Assembly (NCBI RefSeq): GCF_000821065.1
Contig: NZ_CDGG01000001.1
Location: 930,001-994,000 of the forward strand
Length of the DNA: 64,000 nt
Reading direction: 5' to 3'
From: Oceanobacillus oncorhynchi
GTDB lineage: Bacteria; Bacillota; Bacilli; Bacillales; Amphibacillaceae
The notes under the pieces were generated by a model, which did no database searches, was not told the DNA's origin, and saw only the letters and a list, made by a program, of their open reading frames with translations. The translations under genes and the position numbers were made by a program. Below, in pieces: positions 1 through 8,574 of this stretch (its first letter is position 1; every line of letters begins with the position of its first letter).

Positions 1-54
1 ACCGATTAATGCAAGTAAAATAACAATATTTAATAATATAAACCAATTATCCAT
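1..54 (-). CDS. N-terminus of a membrane protein, cut by window edge
   Basis: Reading leftward, an ATG at 54-52 follows a strong AAAGGAGG site and opens a frame whose 18 visible codons (MDNWFILLNIVILLALIG) run off the edge of the window. The segment is almost entirely hydrophobic and resembles the first transmembrane helix of a transporter or other integral membrane protein. The family cannot be named from so short a stretch. Confidence 0.6.
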   Translation of the reverse strand, partial: MDNWFILLNIVILLALIG

Positions 55-570
55 TTGGTATTATCCTCCTTTGATAAAATGTTCTTCGGAAATCCAACAA
101 AAATAGTACGGATTAAACTATACAACGATTCTATTTTGATTTCAAGATAGTTGCTTTGGATGTGTTTTTATTTTGTTCGTTATGTTTTTAACCTGTTAAA
201 AAACCCTTAAATAGCCGCTGTTTTGAAAGGACACTGTGCTTATCATGAGTAGAAAAAAATGTTTTATTTTGAGATGGGTAAAAAAATACCCAACTCAAAA
301 TCATTTTCAAGGAAAGATAGTTGTTTAAAACCAAGCGTTTTTGTAGGGATTGATATTCTATGCACGTTATAGGATATTGGCTATTCTTTATACACAGTGT
401 AACTGGTAGTAATGTCAGGCTACGATTTTTAAGAAATCAAGAAAATACGTCATTTTAAAGCGGGAAATCAGACAGACAATAACGGTCTGTTTCGTTTTAT
501 ATAAAAAATAATTCCTCCGCTTAGTATGTACGAACTTTGAAATAACATAATTGATTTTAAACAAGAAAAG
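55..570. other. Long AT-rich intergenic region with a palindrome
   Basis: About 515 bases without a credible gene, between the leftward edge gene and the terminator of the racemase. It should hold the promoter of the leftward gene. The clearest structure is a hairpin at 266-301 with arms ATTTTGAG and TGGGTA pairing with TACCCA and CTCAAAAT across an A-rich loop. Read leftward it is followed by a T-run, so it could be a terminator or an operator. I see no riboswitch signature. Confidence 0.4.
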
Positions 571-619
571 GAGAAGAGGCATCCAGACAGAAATGGATAC
601 TGTCTAAATGTCTCTTCTC
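571..619 (-). terminator. Terminator of the racemase gene
   Basis: Long imperfect hairpin (GAGAAGAG... pairing with ...CTCTTCTC, and AGACAG with CTGTCT), followed leftward by a T-rich stretch. It lies just past the stop of the leftward gene ending at 633. Confidence 0.65.
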
Positions 620-632
620 AAGATGGAGTTGA

Positions 633-1739
633 TTATTTAAATGTTTCTTTCTGAACCGTGTATTTTGCCAATTTCTCACGGTTAACTTCATATCCGATTC
701 CCGGAGAAGCAGGGACCTGTACGATTCCGTCTTTGACAACTACTTCTGGGTCAATGATATCTTCTTCCCAATAGCGGGAGGAAGCTGCGGTATCTCCAGG
801 TAATGTAAATGCCGAGAGGGAGGTAATCGCGATATTATGCGCACGGCCTACGCCTGATTCAAGCATGCCGCCGCACCACATTGGTATGTTTGCTTCTTTG
901 CACAGCTCATGAATTCGTTTCATTGTTGTAATCCCGCCGACACGGCCGACTTTCATATTAATAATTTTACCGCTTCCCAATTGAATAGCTTGTCTTGCAT
1001 CATCATAGGAATGAATGCTTTCATCCAGACAAATCGGGGTCTTGATATGCTTTTGCAGCTCCGCATGATCAATCAAATCACCGGCAGTTAATGGCTGTTC
1101 AATCATCATCAGGTTATACGGGTCCAGCTGCTTTAAGGTCTCTACATCGTCCAGTGTGTAAGCGGAGTTCGCATCCACCATCAGTGGAATATCAGGGAAA
1201 TGCTCGCGGATTTCCTTGACAACTTCTACGTCTTTGCCAGGTTTGATTTTCACTTTGATTCGCTTATAGCCGTCTGCTGTTTTTTCTTTAATGTTGGTAA
1301 GCATGCGCTCCATATCATCTTCAATGCCGAGACTGACCCCGACTTCGATTTCTGTTCTGCATCCGCCGATAGCCTCTGCCAGAGAAAGACCCTGCTGTTT
1401 AGCATAAATGTCCCAGGCAGCTGCATCAATCGCTGCTTTTGCTAAGTTATTGCGCTTAAACGGCTCGAATAGCTCTGTCAGCTCATCGGGATGGCTAATC
1501 TCACGGCCGAGAGTAAGAGGGATTAAATATTCTTCGAGCATCACCCAGGCAGCTTTTGTGAATTCCTCAATATAAAGAGGGGACTCGGAGGTAACACATT
1601 CTCCCCAGCCAACAGTTCCATCCGCATCCTTTGCTTCTAAAATGATAAATTCACGATCCTGTTCTGTTCCAAAACTTGTCGTGAACGGGTTTTTCATTCG
1701 CATATTCATCCGATGCATCGTTATTTCTGTAATTTTCAT
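633..1739 (-). CDS. N-acylamino-acid racemase / o-succinylbenzoate synthase (enolase superfamily)
   Basis: A 368-residue enzyme of the muconate-lactonizing subgroup of the enolase superfamily, closest in pattern to the MenC/NSAR family. Visible catalytic features are the KxK pair at about residues 162 and 164, metal ligands D189 (DANSAY), E214 (IEQPL) and D239 (LDESI), and K263 (NMKVGRVGG), in the spacing expected for N-succinylamino-acid racemases. Family members racemize N-acylamino acids and/or make o-succinylbenzoate for menaquinone. No other men gene is nearby, so racemase or dipeptide-related function is at least as likely as menaquinone synthesis. The ATG at 1739 is chosen over a TTG at 1745 because AAGGAG sits 8 nt before the ATG but only 2 nt before the TTG. 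Monocistronic. Confidence 0.85.
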   Translation of the reverse strand: MKITEITMHRMNMRMKNPFTTSFGTEQDREFIILEAKDADGTVGWGECVTSESPLYIEEFTKAAWVMLEEYLIPLTLGREISHPDELTELFEPFKRNNLAKAAIDAAAWDIYAKQQGLSLAEAIGGCRTEIEVGVSLGIEDDMERMLTNIKEKTADGYKRIKVKIKPGKDVEVVKEIREHFPDIPLMVDANSAYTLDDVETLKQLDPYNLMMIEQPLTAGDLIDHAELQKHIKTPICLDESIHSYDDARQAIQLGSGKIINMKVGRVGGITTMKRIHELCKEANIPMWCGGMLESGVGRAHNIAITSLSAFTLPGDTAASSRYWEEDIIDPEVVVKDGIVQVPASPGIGYEVNREKLAKYTVQKETFK

Positions 1740-1896
1740 TTCCAAGACTCCTTGTATTTTGTTAGTAAATAGGAAAGATACCTATTGTAAAAGTTCAACA
1801 TCTTCTTATGTTCTAGTATATGGAAGTTTGTTCTCAATAGCAATATGGATGCTGAGGGAAGCTTCATTTCTGCAAGACAGGAGATGAATTTTAGAT

Positions 1897-1934
1897 AAAA
1901 AAACAAAGGCTGTCAGCTCCCAGCCTTTGTTTTC
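1897..1934 (-). terminator. Terminator after ppk
   Basis: Perfect 10-bp stem (ACAAAGGCTG pairing with CAGCCTTTGT) flanked by T-runs on both sides, directly after the leftward ppk stop. Confidence 0.85.
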
Positions 1935-1939
1935 TACTT

Positions 1940-4015
1940 TTAAGCAAATACATCCATCGCCTGTTCAAATAATTTTAATTGGCTATTCAAAGCTTCATCA
2001 TCCGGCGGAACATGCGAATAAGTGCCGTCATTTGCCTGCTGCCGTGCTTTTTTAGAGTCACGGAGCATGATGTCGAGGATATCATGAATACGATTTTTTA
2101 TCCGGGGGTCAAAGATTGGAAACATCAGCTCTACCCGTTTAATCATATTTCGCGTCATCAAATCTGCGGAGGACAGAAAAATATTGATGTCGCCATTATG
2201 ATGGAAAAGATAGATGCGGCTATGTTCCAAAAATCGCCCGACAATGCTCAGCACGCGAATGTTCTCGCTAACATCTGGAATGCCCGGGCGCAGACAGCAG
2301 ATACCGCGGACAATCAAATCCACTTGCACGCCGGCTTGAGAAGCTTCGTAAAGCTTTTTGATTAAAGGTTTATCTGTCAGCGAATTCATTTTGGCAATAA
2401 TCCGTCCATTGTTATATTCCTTGTGAAACGTGATTTCCTGATCGATAAGCTGAATTAGGTCATTGCGAATATCAAATGGTGCCATGGATAAATGATGAAA
2501 ATCAGGCTTTTCTGTATAACCGCTCAAATAATTGAAGAAATTGGTGGCATCGATGCCATATTTGCGCTTGGTCGTTAAAAAAGACATGTCTGTGTAAAAT
2601 TTAGCTGTCTGGTCATTATAATTTCCCGTACCAAGGTGGACGACCCGTTCAATCCGATTTTCATGCTTTCGGACAATCAGCGTGATTTTACTGTGGGTTT
2701 TCAATGAAATCATTCCGTAAATAACATGACAGCCGGCGATTTCCAGCTGTTTTGCCCACTCTACATTATTCGCCTCATCGAATCGTGCTTTTAATTCCAC
2801 CAGAACGGTTACTTGTTTTCCATTTTCCGCTGCACGCTTTAAACTGGCGATAATCGGTGAATCCCCGCTGACACGATAGAGTGTCTGCTTAATTGCCAGC
2901 ACTTCCGGATCATCCGCAGCTTCACGCATTAAATCAACAATCGGTTCAAAGGATTCATATGGATGATGAAGAAAGAGGTCTCTTTTTCTGACAGCTTCCA
3001 ATACCGTTTCATCCTCATGGATATCCTGTGCCGGCTGCGGGATAAATGTTTCATAAATAAGATACTCAAAGTCATGCTGTACTTGATCATAAAAGTCATT
3101 TAAACACGTTAAATCGAGCGGTCCATCTACAATGTACAAATCCTTTTCATGAATTTCCAGCTCATGCAGCAGGAAAGAAGTAATAGAAGGGTCCTGCTCC
3201 ATGGCATTCATCTCTAAACGGACAGCCTCTCCAAATTTGCGCTTCTTCAGCTCTTTTTCAATTTCCTTTAATAAATCATGCGCGCTGTCCTCATGGATAT
3301 TCATATCTGCATTGCGGGTAATACGAAAAGTGCTTGTTGAGATTACCCGATATCCCTTAAAAAGTTTATGGATAAAAAACCGAATGACATCTTCTAACAA
3401 CACATAGTGATGCGCATCATCAATCTGGATAAACCGGTCTAACAATGCAGGTACTTGGACAATCGCTGTTTTTTTCTGATGCTGTTCTTGTTCATACTCG
3501 TCTTCCAGCTGAATAGCAAGATTTAACGATTTATTTAACAGCATTGGAAAAGCGCGATAGGCATCGATGGCCATCGGTGTAAGAATCGGATAAATTTGTT
3601 CATCGAAATATTGCTCCAGTATATATAATGCTTCTGCAGATAATTCCGACATTTGAAAAAGACGAATCTGCTGTGTTTCTAATTCCTCCTGTACCTGTTT
3701 AAACAGGTGATACTGCTGCTCTACCAAGTCATGATTTAAGGATGCGATAGAAGAGAGCTGCTGCTTTGGAGTCAGGTTTGATTTGTCATCCGGCCGGTTA
3801 AATCCTGCTTTTACCTGATCCTTTAATCCGGCTACCCGGACCATAAAGAATTCATCTAAGTTGGATGAAAAGATGGATAAGAACCGCAGCCGTTCGAGCA
3901 ACGGGTTGCTTACATCGTCTGCTTCTTCTAATACACGTTTATTAAATGAGAGCCAGCTCAGCTCCCTGTTATTGTAGGAGGCTGATGAATTGACGTTTTT
4001 TATTTGTTTGTCCAT
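1940..4015 (-). CDS. ppk1: Polyphosphate kinase PPK1
   Basis: A 691-residue protein with full-length PPK1 architecture: N-terminal helical domain (NRELSWLSFNKRVLEEA near the start), head domain and two phospholipase-D-like C-terminal domains. The phospho-acceptor histidine motif is in SLKTHSK, and HLGTGNYN follows in the C-terminal half. PPK1 reversibly transfers the gamma phosphate of ATP to a growing polyphosphate chain at the membrane or in the cytosol. It lies 230 bp downstream of ppx in the same direction, so synthesis and hydrolysis of polyphosphate are encoded side by side. AAGGGATGG precedes the ATG. Confidence 0.96.
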   Translation of the reverse strand: MDKQIKNVNSSASYNNRELSWLSFNKRVLEEADDVSNPLLERLRFLSIFSSNLDEFFMVRVAGLKDQVKAGFNRPDDKSNLTPKQQLSSIASLNHDLVEQQYHLFKQVQEELETQQIRLFQMSELSAEALYILEQYFDEQIYPILTPMAIDAYRAFPMLLNKSLNLAIQLEDEYEQEQHQKKTAIVQVPALLDRFIQIDDAHHYVLLEDVIRFFIHKLFKGYRVISTSTFRITRNADMNIHEDSAHDLLKEIEKELKKRKFGEAVRLEMNAMEQDPSITSFLLHELEIHEKDLYIVDGPLDLTCLNDFYDQVQHDFEYLIYETFIPQPAQDIHEDETVLEAVRKRDLFLHHPYESFEPIVDLMREAADDPEVLAIKQTLYRVSGDSPIIASLKRAAENGKQVTVLVELKARFDEANNVEWAKQLEIAGCHVIYGMISLKTHSKITLIVRKHENRIERVVHLGTGNYNDQTAKFYTDMSFLTTKRKYGIDATNFFNYLSGYTEKPDFHHLSMAPFDIRNDLIQLIDQEITFHKEYNNGRIIAKMNSLTDKPLIKKLYEASQAGVQVDLIVRGICCLRPGIPDVSENIRVLSIVGRFLEHSRIYLFHHNGDINIFLSSADLMTRNMIKRVELMFPIFDPRIKNRIHDILDIMLRDSKKARQQANDGTYSHVPPDDEALNSQLKLFEQAMDVFA

Positions 4016-4042
4016 ATCACACCATCCCTTTTTAAGAAGATA

Positions 4043-4110
4043 TTCAAAAAGTTCCCAAATGATAAGCTGCGAATCGGGCTTTTTTGCTTCTGGTTTGAAT
4101 CCTTTTTGAA
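4043..4110 (-). promoter_or_regulatory. Inverted repeat in the ppx-ppk gap
   Basis: Nine-base arms TTCAAAAAG (4043-4051) and CTTTTTGAA (4102-4110) enclose a 50-base loop in the 230-bp gap ahead of ppk. The stem would fold in the transcript reading into ppk. Its role is unknown; it could be a leader structure, a processing site or a regulator site. Confidence 0.35.
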
Positions 4111-4245
4111 CACTCGTTATAGCGTCCTATATATATCATAATCCTTTTCCGCATAAAGTATGTTAAAGAGGTGTAAAGTTTGTGTGAATAATTTGTTTGG
4201 CAGGAGGGGTCGTAACAGCTTTCTCCTGCACGCTTATTTTTGTCT

Positions 4246-5772
4246 TTACAAATCAATAAATTCCAGATCTACTTCTTTTCCAATTGCTTTTTCCAGATGC
4301 TTTTTCTGTTTTTCCGCCTGGTATTCTTCCGGCATGGCATTGCCTTTCGTATATATACGAATAATGAGGGTCTTTTTCTTTGATGTAAACTCTATTTTTT
4401 CGACAATCTGCCTTTTGGTCGCATCTAAGCAATAAGTGAATTTTAATAAAGATCCCAAATCTAATAATTTCTGGCGCTCTTCCTTTAGGAACCATGATTT
4501 ATAGGGCTGAATAAATTGCTTGAAGACGGTCTTATTTTTAAACGAAGCAACCAGTGCAAGCTTCAGACGTTCCCGGTGCTCTAATCCATCAATGGTACGG
4601 TTAGCCAGAAGGTAGAAGGTATGCTGCGGGCTTGACTCGGAATCAATATATTCTCCGAGATTAAATAAAAAGCTCGCCATTTTCAACAGCTGCCGGTCCT
4701 GCTTGTCCAGATGGATCAGTCCATTTTCTTTGCAAAAATCAAATATTTGCTCGGTCAGGTTTTGGACATGGCTGATATGTTTACGATCCAGATCATAATC
4801 ATTAACGAGCTCCTGGATGCTTTCCTCTAATACATTTGGAAAGAGGGAGGAATCGAATTGCTTTGCTAAATGTTCATACAATACGCCATCCCGAAGTCCT
4901 TTCCGGCTTAGGATCAAGCTCTCTGCCTGAACAGTCTGATAGAGGCAGTGAAAAACTTCAATCGCAGGAATAATAATGTCCGCCCTGTCTTTAGAAAGTC
5001 CTTCTACTTTTGCTAATTTAGCCGGTTTCAGAGAAGTTAAATGATTGCTTACTTCCATAATATCCTTTTGGAACATTTGATACTCATGCAGACCTGCTAG
5101 CGGATAAGACTCCAGATTTTGATGGACCTGAGCCAGGTTACGCGCACTTCCGCCGATGGCAACCAATTTGACCTCTTTATCTGCAAGCCATGGAAGTGTT
5201 GCGAATTGATCCTTTAGATAGTGGCGCAGCTTGGAGAGCTCTTCGGTTGTCGGAATGGACTTGTGGAAGAAATCCTTTAAGGTAAGCGCACCAAAAGGAA
5301 AACTGTGTGACTCCTTGAGTTCCCGGCCCTCAAAATAAGTAACCTCTGTACTTCCGCCGCCGATATCTACGGTAACTCCTTCTGTGAGAGAGGTAGAATG
5401 GATAACTGCTAAATAGCCATAGTAGGCTTCTTCTTGTTCACTTACAATGCGGATATTTAATCCTGTACGTTCGACGATTTGGGTTTCAATTTCTTTTTTA
5501 TTCTCCGCTTGCCGGACAGCTGCTGTAGCCGCACAGATGGTGTCCTGTAAGGTATAGGTATCCAGCACTTCCTGAAAGCTTTTCAATGTATCAATTAAAC
5601 GGTCAATCCCGGCCTGGTTTAAGGTATTATCCTCTTCTAAAAAGGTACGCAGCCTGGAGGAGGCTTTCACGTTTTCTATTTCTTTCAGCCGGTTCCCCTT
5701 TGTTTTTTCATAAATGACTAAACGCATGGTATTGGAGCCAATATCGATGATTGCATAATGTTGCTTCTTCAT
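4246..5772 (-). CDS. ppx: Exopolyphosphatase (Ppx/GppA family)
   Basis: A 508-residue protein of the actin-like ATPase (ASKHA) fold. The N-terminal phosphate-binding motif IIDIGSNTMRLVIY and the second motif TVDIGGGSTEVTYF (about residue 140) are intact, and an HD-like helical domain follows in the C-terminal half. Family members release phosphate from the ends of polyphosphate and may also hydrolyse pppGpp. It is the first gene of the ppx-ppk pair. ATG with a good AGGAGG-type site. Confidence 0.92.
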   Translation of the reverse strand: MKKQHYAIIDIGSNTMRLVIYEKTKGNRLKEIENVKASSRLRTFLEEDNTLNQAGIDRLIDTLKSFQEVLDTYTLQDTICAATAAVRQAENKKEIETQIVERTGLNIRIVSEQEEAYYGYLAVIHSTSLTEGVTVDIGGGSTEVTYFEGRELKESHSFPFGALTLKDFFHKSIPTTEELSKLRHYLKDQFATLPWLADKEVKLVAIGGSARNLAQVHQNLESYPLAGLHEYQMFQKDIMEVSNHLTSLKPAKLAKVEGLSKDRADIIIPAIEVFHCLYQTVQAESLILSRKGLRDGVLYEHLAKQFDSSLFPNVLEESIQELVNDYDLDRKHISHVQNLTEQIFDFCKENGLIHLDKQDRQLLKMASFLFNLGEYIDSESSPQHTFYLLANRTIDGLEHRERLKLALVASFKNKTVFKQFIQPYKSWFLKEERQKLLDLGSLLKFTYCLDATKRQIVEKIEFTSKKKTLIIRIYTKGNAMPEEYQAEKQKKHLEKAIGKEVDLEFIDL

Positions 5773-5946
5773 TTCTTTCGCCTCCTGTTGTTTTGTCTGA
5801 TTTTTCTTTTAGTTTAACACATTTGCAGAGAAATAAGCTGGCATTGCTGCGCTGCGGCAGGAACAAAAATAAGAAAAAGCCTTCAATTATCACTTCCCTG
5901 GGTAGATGCATATCTTGGTAGGAAGCAATGGAAGGAGGGCAATGGA

Positions 5947-6231
5947 ATGAATGAATTCAATGTACCTGCAGAAAATCAGCAGGGAATGTATCCATATAAC
6001 TTTTATAACCCTGCCGGATTAAATAACCAATTCAATTATCAAGAAGTCAGAAGGCCATATCACCATCCAAGACCATTTTATGGAAATCCTGTATTTGGAT
6101 TTGGCGTGCCATTTTTAGGAGGATTGGCGACAGGGTTACTGCTAGATGACATAGGAGGACCGCCGCCATATTATCCTTATCCTCCATACTATCCATATCC
6201 GCCGTATGGGTATTATCCTTATGGATATTGA
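5947..6231 (+). CDS. Small Pro/Tyr-rich protein, possibly spore-coat related
   Basis: A 94-residue protein of unknown function with no catalytic motif. The middle has a Gly-rich hydrophobic stretch (GFGVPFLGGLATGLLLDD) and the last 25 residues are repeats of Tyr and Pro ending GYYPYGY. This composition is common in Bacillus coat and exosporium proteins, which is the only hint to function. GAAGGAGGG lies 8 nt before the ATG; a second ATG at 5942 is out of frame and stops at once. It is monocistronic with its own terminator. Confidence 0.7.
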   Translation: MNEFNVPAENQQGMYPYNFYNPAGLNNQFNYQEVRRPYHHPRPFYGNPVFGFGVPFLGGLATGLLLDDIGGPPPYYPYPPYYPYPPYGYYPYGY

Positions 6232-6242
6232 TAAAAGGAATG

Positions 6243-6277
6243 AAAGGTAAGCTGGAAATGCATCAGCTTGCCTTTTT
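6243..6277 (+). terminator. Terminator of the Pro/Tyr-rich gene
   Basis: Stem AAAGGTAAGCTG pairing with CAGCTTGCCTTT (one mismatch), then a T-run. Confidence 0.8.
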
Positions 6278-6440
6278 AGTATGAGGAAAAGGATAAAATC
6301 AATGTACGTCATCCATTGCCCGGTAAATGCTTCCCCACTGACCATCCAGTAATTTTTCTGAAAATGAATGCATCCTGTGTTATGATAAGAGTAAGTGTTT
6401 TGTATTAATTGTATAAAAGGATACATTTAGTAACTCTACC

Positions 6441-6650
6441 ACGGATAACCGTCCGTAAAACTCCCGCTTTGAAATAAAGTAGGAAAACTATTTATATAAG
6501 CGAGAGATAACGGACACTAACTCCCTGAATCACTTAGGCTAACTCTGTGGGAGGATGAAGGAAACAGACTAAGTTCGCGACGTCCTGGGACTGCGACTAC
6601 TCGCCCCATCGAAAACTCCCGCAGAATGAAGTTTCGTTTTATCAATTAGT
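6441..6650. repeat. Structured intergenic repeat, family R, copy 1
   Basis: About 200 bases homologous to 54397-54550. It starts with an inverted repeat (GTCCGT...CTCCCGCTT pairing with AAGCGAGAG...ACGGAC), contains the conserved stretch TGAATCACTTAGGCTAA between CTCCC and GGGAG arms, and ends GAATGAAGTTTCGTTTTA. Unlike the second copy, it carries an inserted segment with one hairpin of the TGCGATTACTC-loop family (6586-6608, loop with one change, TGCGACTACTC). No coding capacity. Confidence 0.8.
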
Positions 6651-6680
6651 TAATATCATAAATAAGAAAGGTTGGTTAGT

Positions 6681-7643
6681 ATGAAATTAGGCACAATTGG
6701 ATCAGGTAAGATTGTTCAGGAGATGCTGCGGGCAATAGAACCGGTTGAAGAAGTAAACTGTGTTGCTGCATATTCCAGAAAACAAGAAACAGCGGATGGA
6801 TTAGCCGACGAGTTTCAAATCCCGAAAACTTATACATCTTTGGAAGAATTTTTTGCTGATGAAGAGATGGATACCGTATATATTGCTTCCCCTAATCAAC
6901 TGCATAAACAGCAGGCGCTTCAAGCGATAGAAAATAAAAAGCATGTTATTTGTGAAAAGCCGTTCACCCCGACGGCCAAGGAAGCGAAGGAACTGAAGGA
7001 GGCAGCGATACAAAATCAAGTGTTTGTTTTTGAAGCGATTCCTACTTTGTTTTTACCTAACTTTCTAGAGCTGTCCAAGCATATTGAACGATTAGGACCT
7101 ATCCGGCTGATTCAATGTAATTACAGCCAATACTCCAGCCGCTATGATCAATTAAAAGCTGGAGAGGTGACCAATATGTTTAATCCTGCATTTGCAGGCG
7201 GTGCATTGGCGGATATCAATATCTATAATCTCCATTTTGTATTGCGTTTATTTGGCAAGCCGGAAGAGGTTACTTATAAAGCGAATTTGTATGAAAATGG
7301 CATAGATACTTCCGGTATCGCTTTACTTTCCTATCCAGGTTTTCAAGCAAGCTGTGTTGGATCGAAGGACACCACTGGTGAAAATTTTGTCTCGATTCAG
7401 GGAGAAGAAGGCTATATGTATATCAAGCCTGGCGCAAATGGTGCAAGAAATGTCAAAATCACGATTGATGGAAAAACAAAGGACATCTCTGTAAAACAGG
7501 ACCGGGCAAGACTTTCCTATGAATTTATTCATATCAATAAAATTATCAAAAATCATGATGAGAAAGTATTTGAGGAATTAATCGATCATACGATTGCAGC
7601 CGCTGAAGTGTTAGAGGATGCACGGAGTCAGGTCGGATTATAA
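6681..7643 (+). CDS. Gfo/Idh/MocA family NAD(P)-dependent oxidoreductase
   Basis: A 320-residue oxidoreductase. The Rossmann nucleotide motif GTIGSGKIVQEML is at the very N-terminus, the family signature EKPFTPTAKEAKEL is near residue 95, and the C-terminal alpha/beta substrate domain follows. Such enzymes act on sugars, inositols or related polyols; the substrate cannot be read from the sequence or from the neighbours. ATG 6681 is chosen because AAAGG lies 9 nt before it; the in-frame TTG at 6672 overlaps that site. Stands alone, between a repeat and a terminator. Confidence 0.88.
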   Translation: MKLGTIGSGKIVQEMLRAIEPVEEVNCVAAYSRKQETADGLADEFQIPKTYTSLEEFFADEEMDTVYIASPNQLHKQQALQAIENKKHVICEKPFTPTAKEAKELKEAAIQNQVFVFEAIPTLFLPNFLELSKHIERLGPIRLIQCNYSQYSSRYDQLKAGEVTNMFNPAFAGGALADINIYNLHFVLRLFGKPEEVTYKANLYENGIDTSGIALLSYPGFQASCVGSKDTTGENFVSIQGEEGYMYIKPGANGARNVKITIDGKTKDISVKQDRARLSYEFIHINKIIKNHDEKVFEELIDHTIAAAEVLEDARSQVGL

Positions 7644-7695
7644 AACGGAACTTCATTTAATGGGAGTTTTTTGCTTTTTTTCATGATAAAAGAAT

Positions 7696-7735
7696 AAAAA
7701 AATCGCTGTATGAAAACTGTCATACGGCGATTTTT
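7696..7735. terminator. Bidirectional terminator
   Basis: Stem AAATCGC-GTATGA pairing with TCATAC-GCGATTT, flanked by A and T runs, between the convergent oxidoreductase and Hsp20 genes. Confidence 0.8.
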
Positions 7736-7813
7736 ATTGGAGAATTAATTCGCAGAATTCAGGCTTGCTGCGAATTTGCCTGCAGGCCGTTGTATAGCTT
7801 TATCAGCTGCTTA

Positions 7814-8284
7814 TTAGTCTTCAATATCTATTATATGGGGAGATATGGATTGATTTGGGATTTTTATGATTAAAATTCCATTCTCAAGGGTTGCCGTGAT
7901 GCTTTTTTTTGGTATATTAAAAGGGAGTGTAATAATGCGTTCTTTCCGCTCGGTGGATTTTTTATTTACGTTTTCTTTTTCTGTCTGTACGGATAGGCTT
8001 TCGTCCTTATTTAATATTATTTTTATTTGATTTCCTATGATTTCAATTTGAATATCCTGCCGGCGGTATCCAGGAACTTCTGCTTTTACATAAACGTGAT
8101 TTTTTTCCTCTATTATTTCTGCGGGAAAATCATTAAGTATCTGGCCCTGGAATGATTTAAAAGAACGGGAAAATAAATTATCCATTCGATCGACGAACTC
8201 TTGGAAGGGGGTAAAATCAATATTCCAATTTTCAGGGAAAACTTTTTTCTTATCAGAACGAGAATCATGCTTATCGGGATCCAT
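7814..8284 (-). CDS. Hsp20/alpha-crystallin small heat-shock protein, CotM-like
   Basis: A 156-residue protein. The alpha-crystallin domain runs from about residue 60 (HVYVKAEVPGYRRQDIQIEI) to 150, with the typical ending LENGILIIKIPNQ. The N-terminal arm (ENWNIDFTPFQEFVDRMDNLF) is a normal Hsp20 oligomerization arm. In Bacillus this family includes both general chaperones and the spore outer-coat protein CotM. The promoter at 8381-8409 fits SigK, so a mother-cell spore-coat role is inferred. ATG 8284 is used rather than the adjacent TTG because AGGAGG lies 7 nt before it. Confidence 0.88.
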   Translation of the reverse strand: MDPDKHDSRSDKKKVFPENWNIDFTPFQEFVDRMDNLFSRSFKSFQGQILNDFPAEIIEEKNHVYVKAEVPGYRRQDIQIEIIGNQIKIILNKDESLSVQTEKENVNKKSTERKERIITLPFNIPKKSITATLENGILIIKIPNQSISPHIIDIED

Positions 8285-8380
8285 CAAAAAACCTCCTAAC
8301 GATAACTTTTGGTTATTTCTTACACGAGGCGGGAGCTGTATCTATTATGGAATCAGCCTATGGTTGTGACGTGATAAGAA

Positions 8381-8409
8381 TATTGTATGCAGGCAGTGCA
8401 GAAGCTGTG
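8381..8409 (-). promoter_or_regulatory. Candidate SigK promoter for the Hsp20 gene
   Basis: On the minus strand, CACA (8406-8409) is followed by a 16-base spacer and CATACAATA (8381-8389). This fits the SigK consensus mACm-N16/17-CATAnnnTA at every defined position. It lies about 90 bp before the start codon. Confidence 0.6.
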
Positions 8410-8574
8410 CGCATATGACATATAAGAAAAGAGTGCAGAAAATAATGTTGTAATTTTCTGTTTCCTGTACTGTACATAGGCATTGTTAAAAAACGAGAGG
8501 AAGCGTTTGTTTTTCCATTATATATAAGGAAAAGCAATGGGCGTGCATGCTACGAAAAAGAGGGAGAGAAAAGA

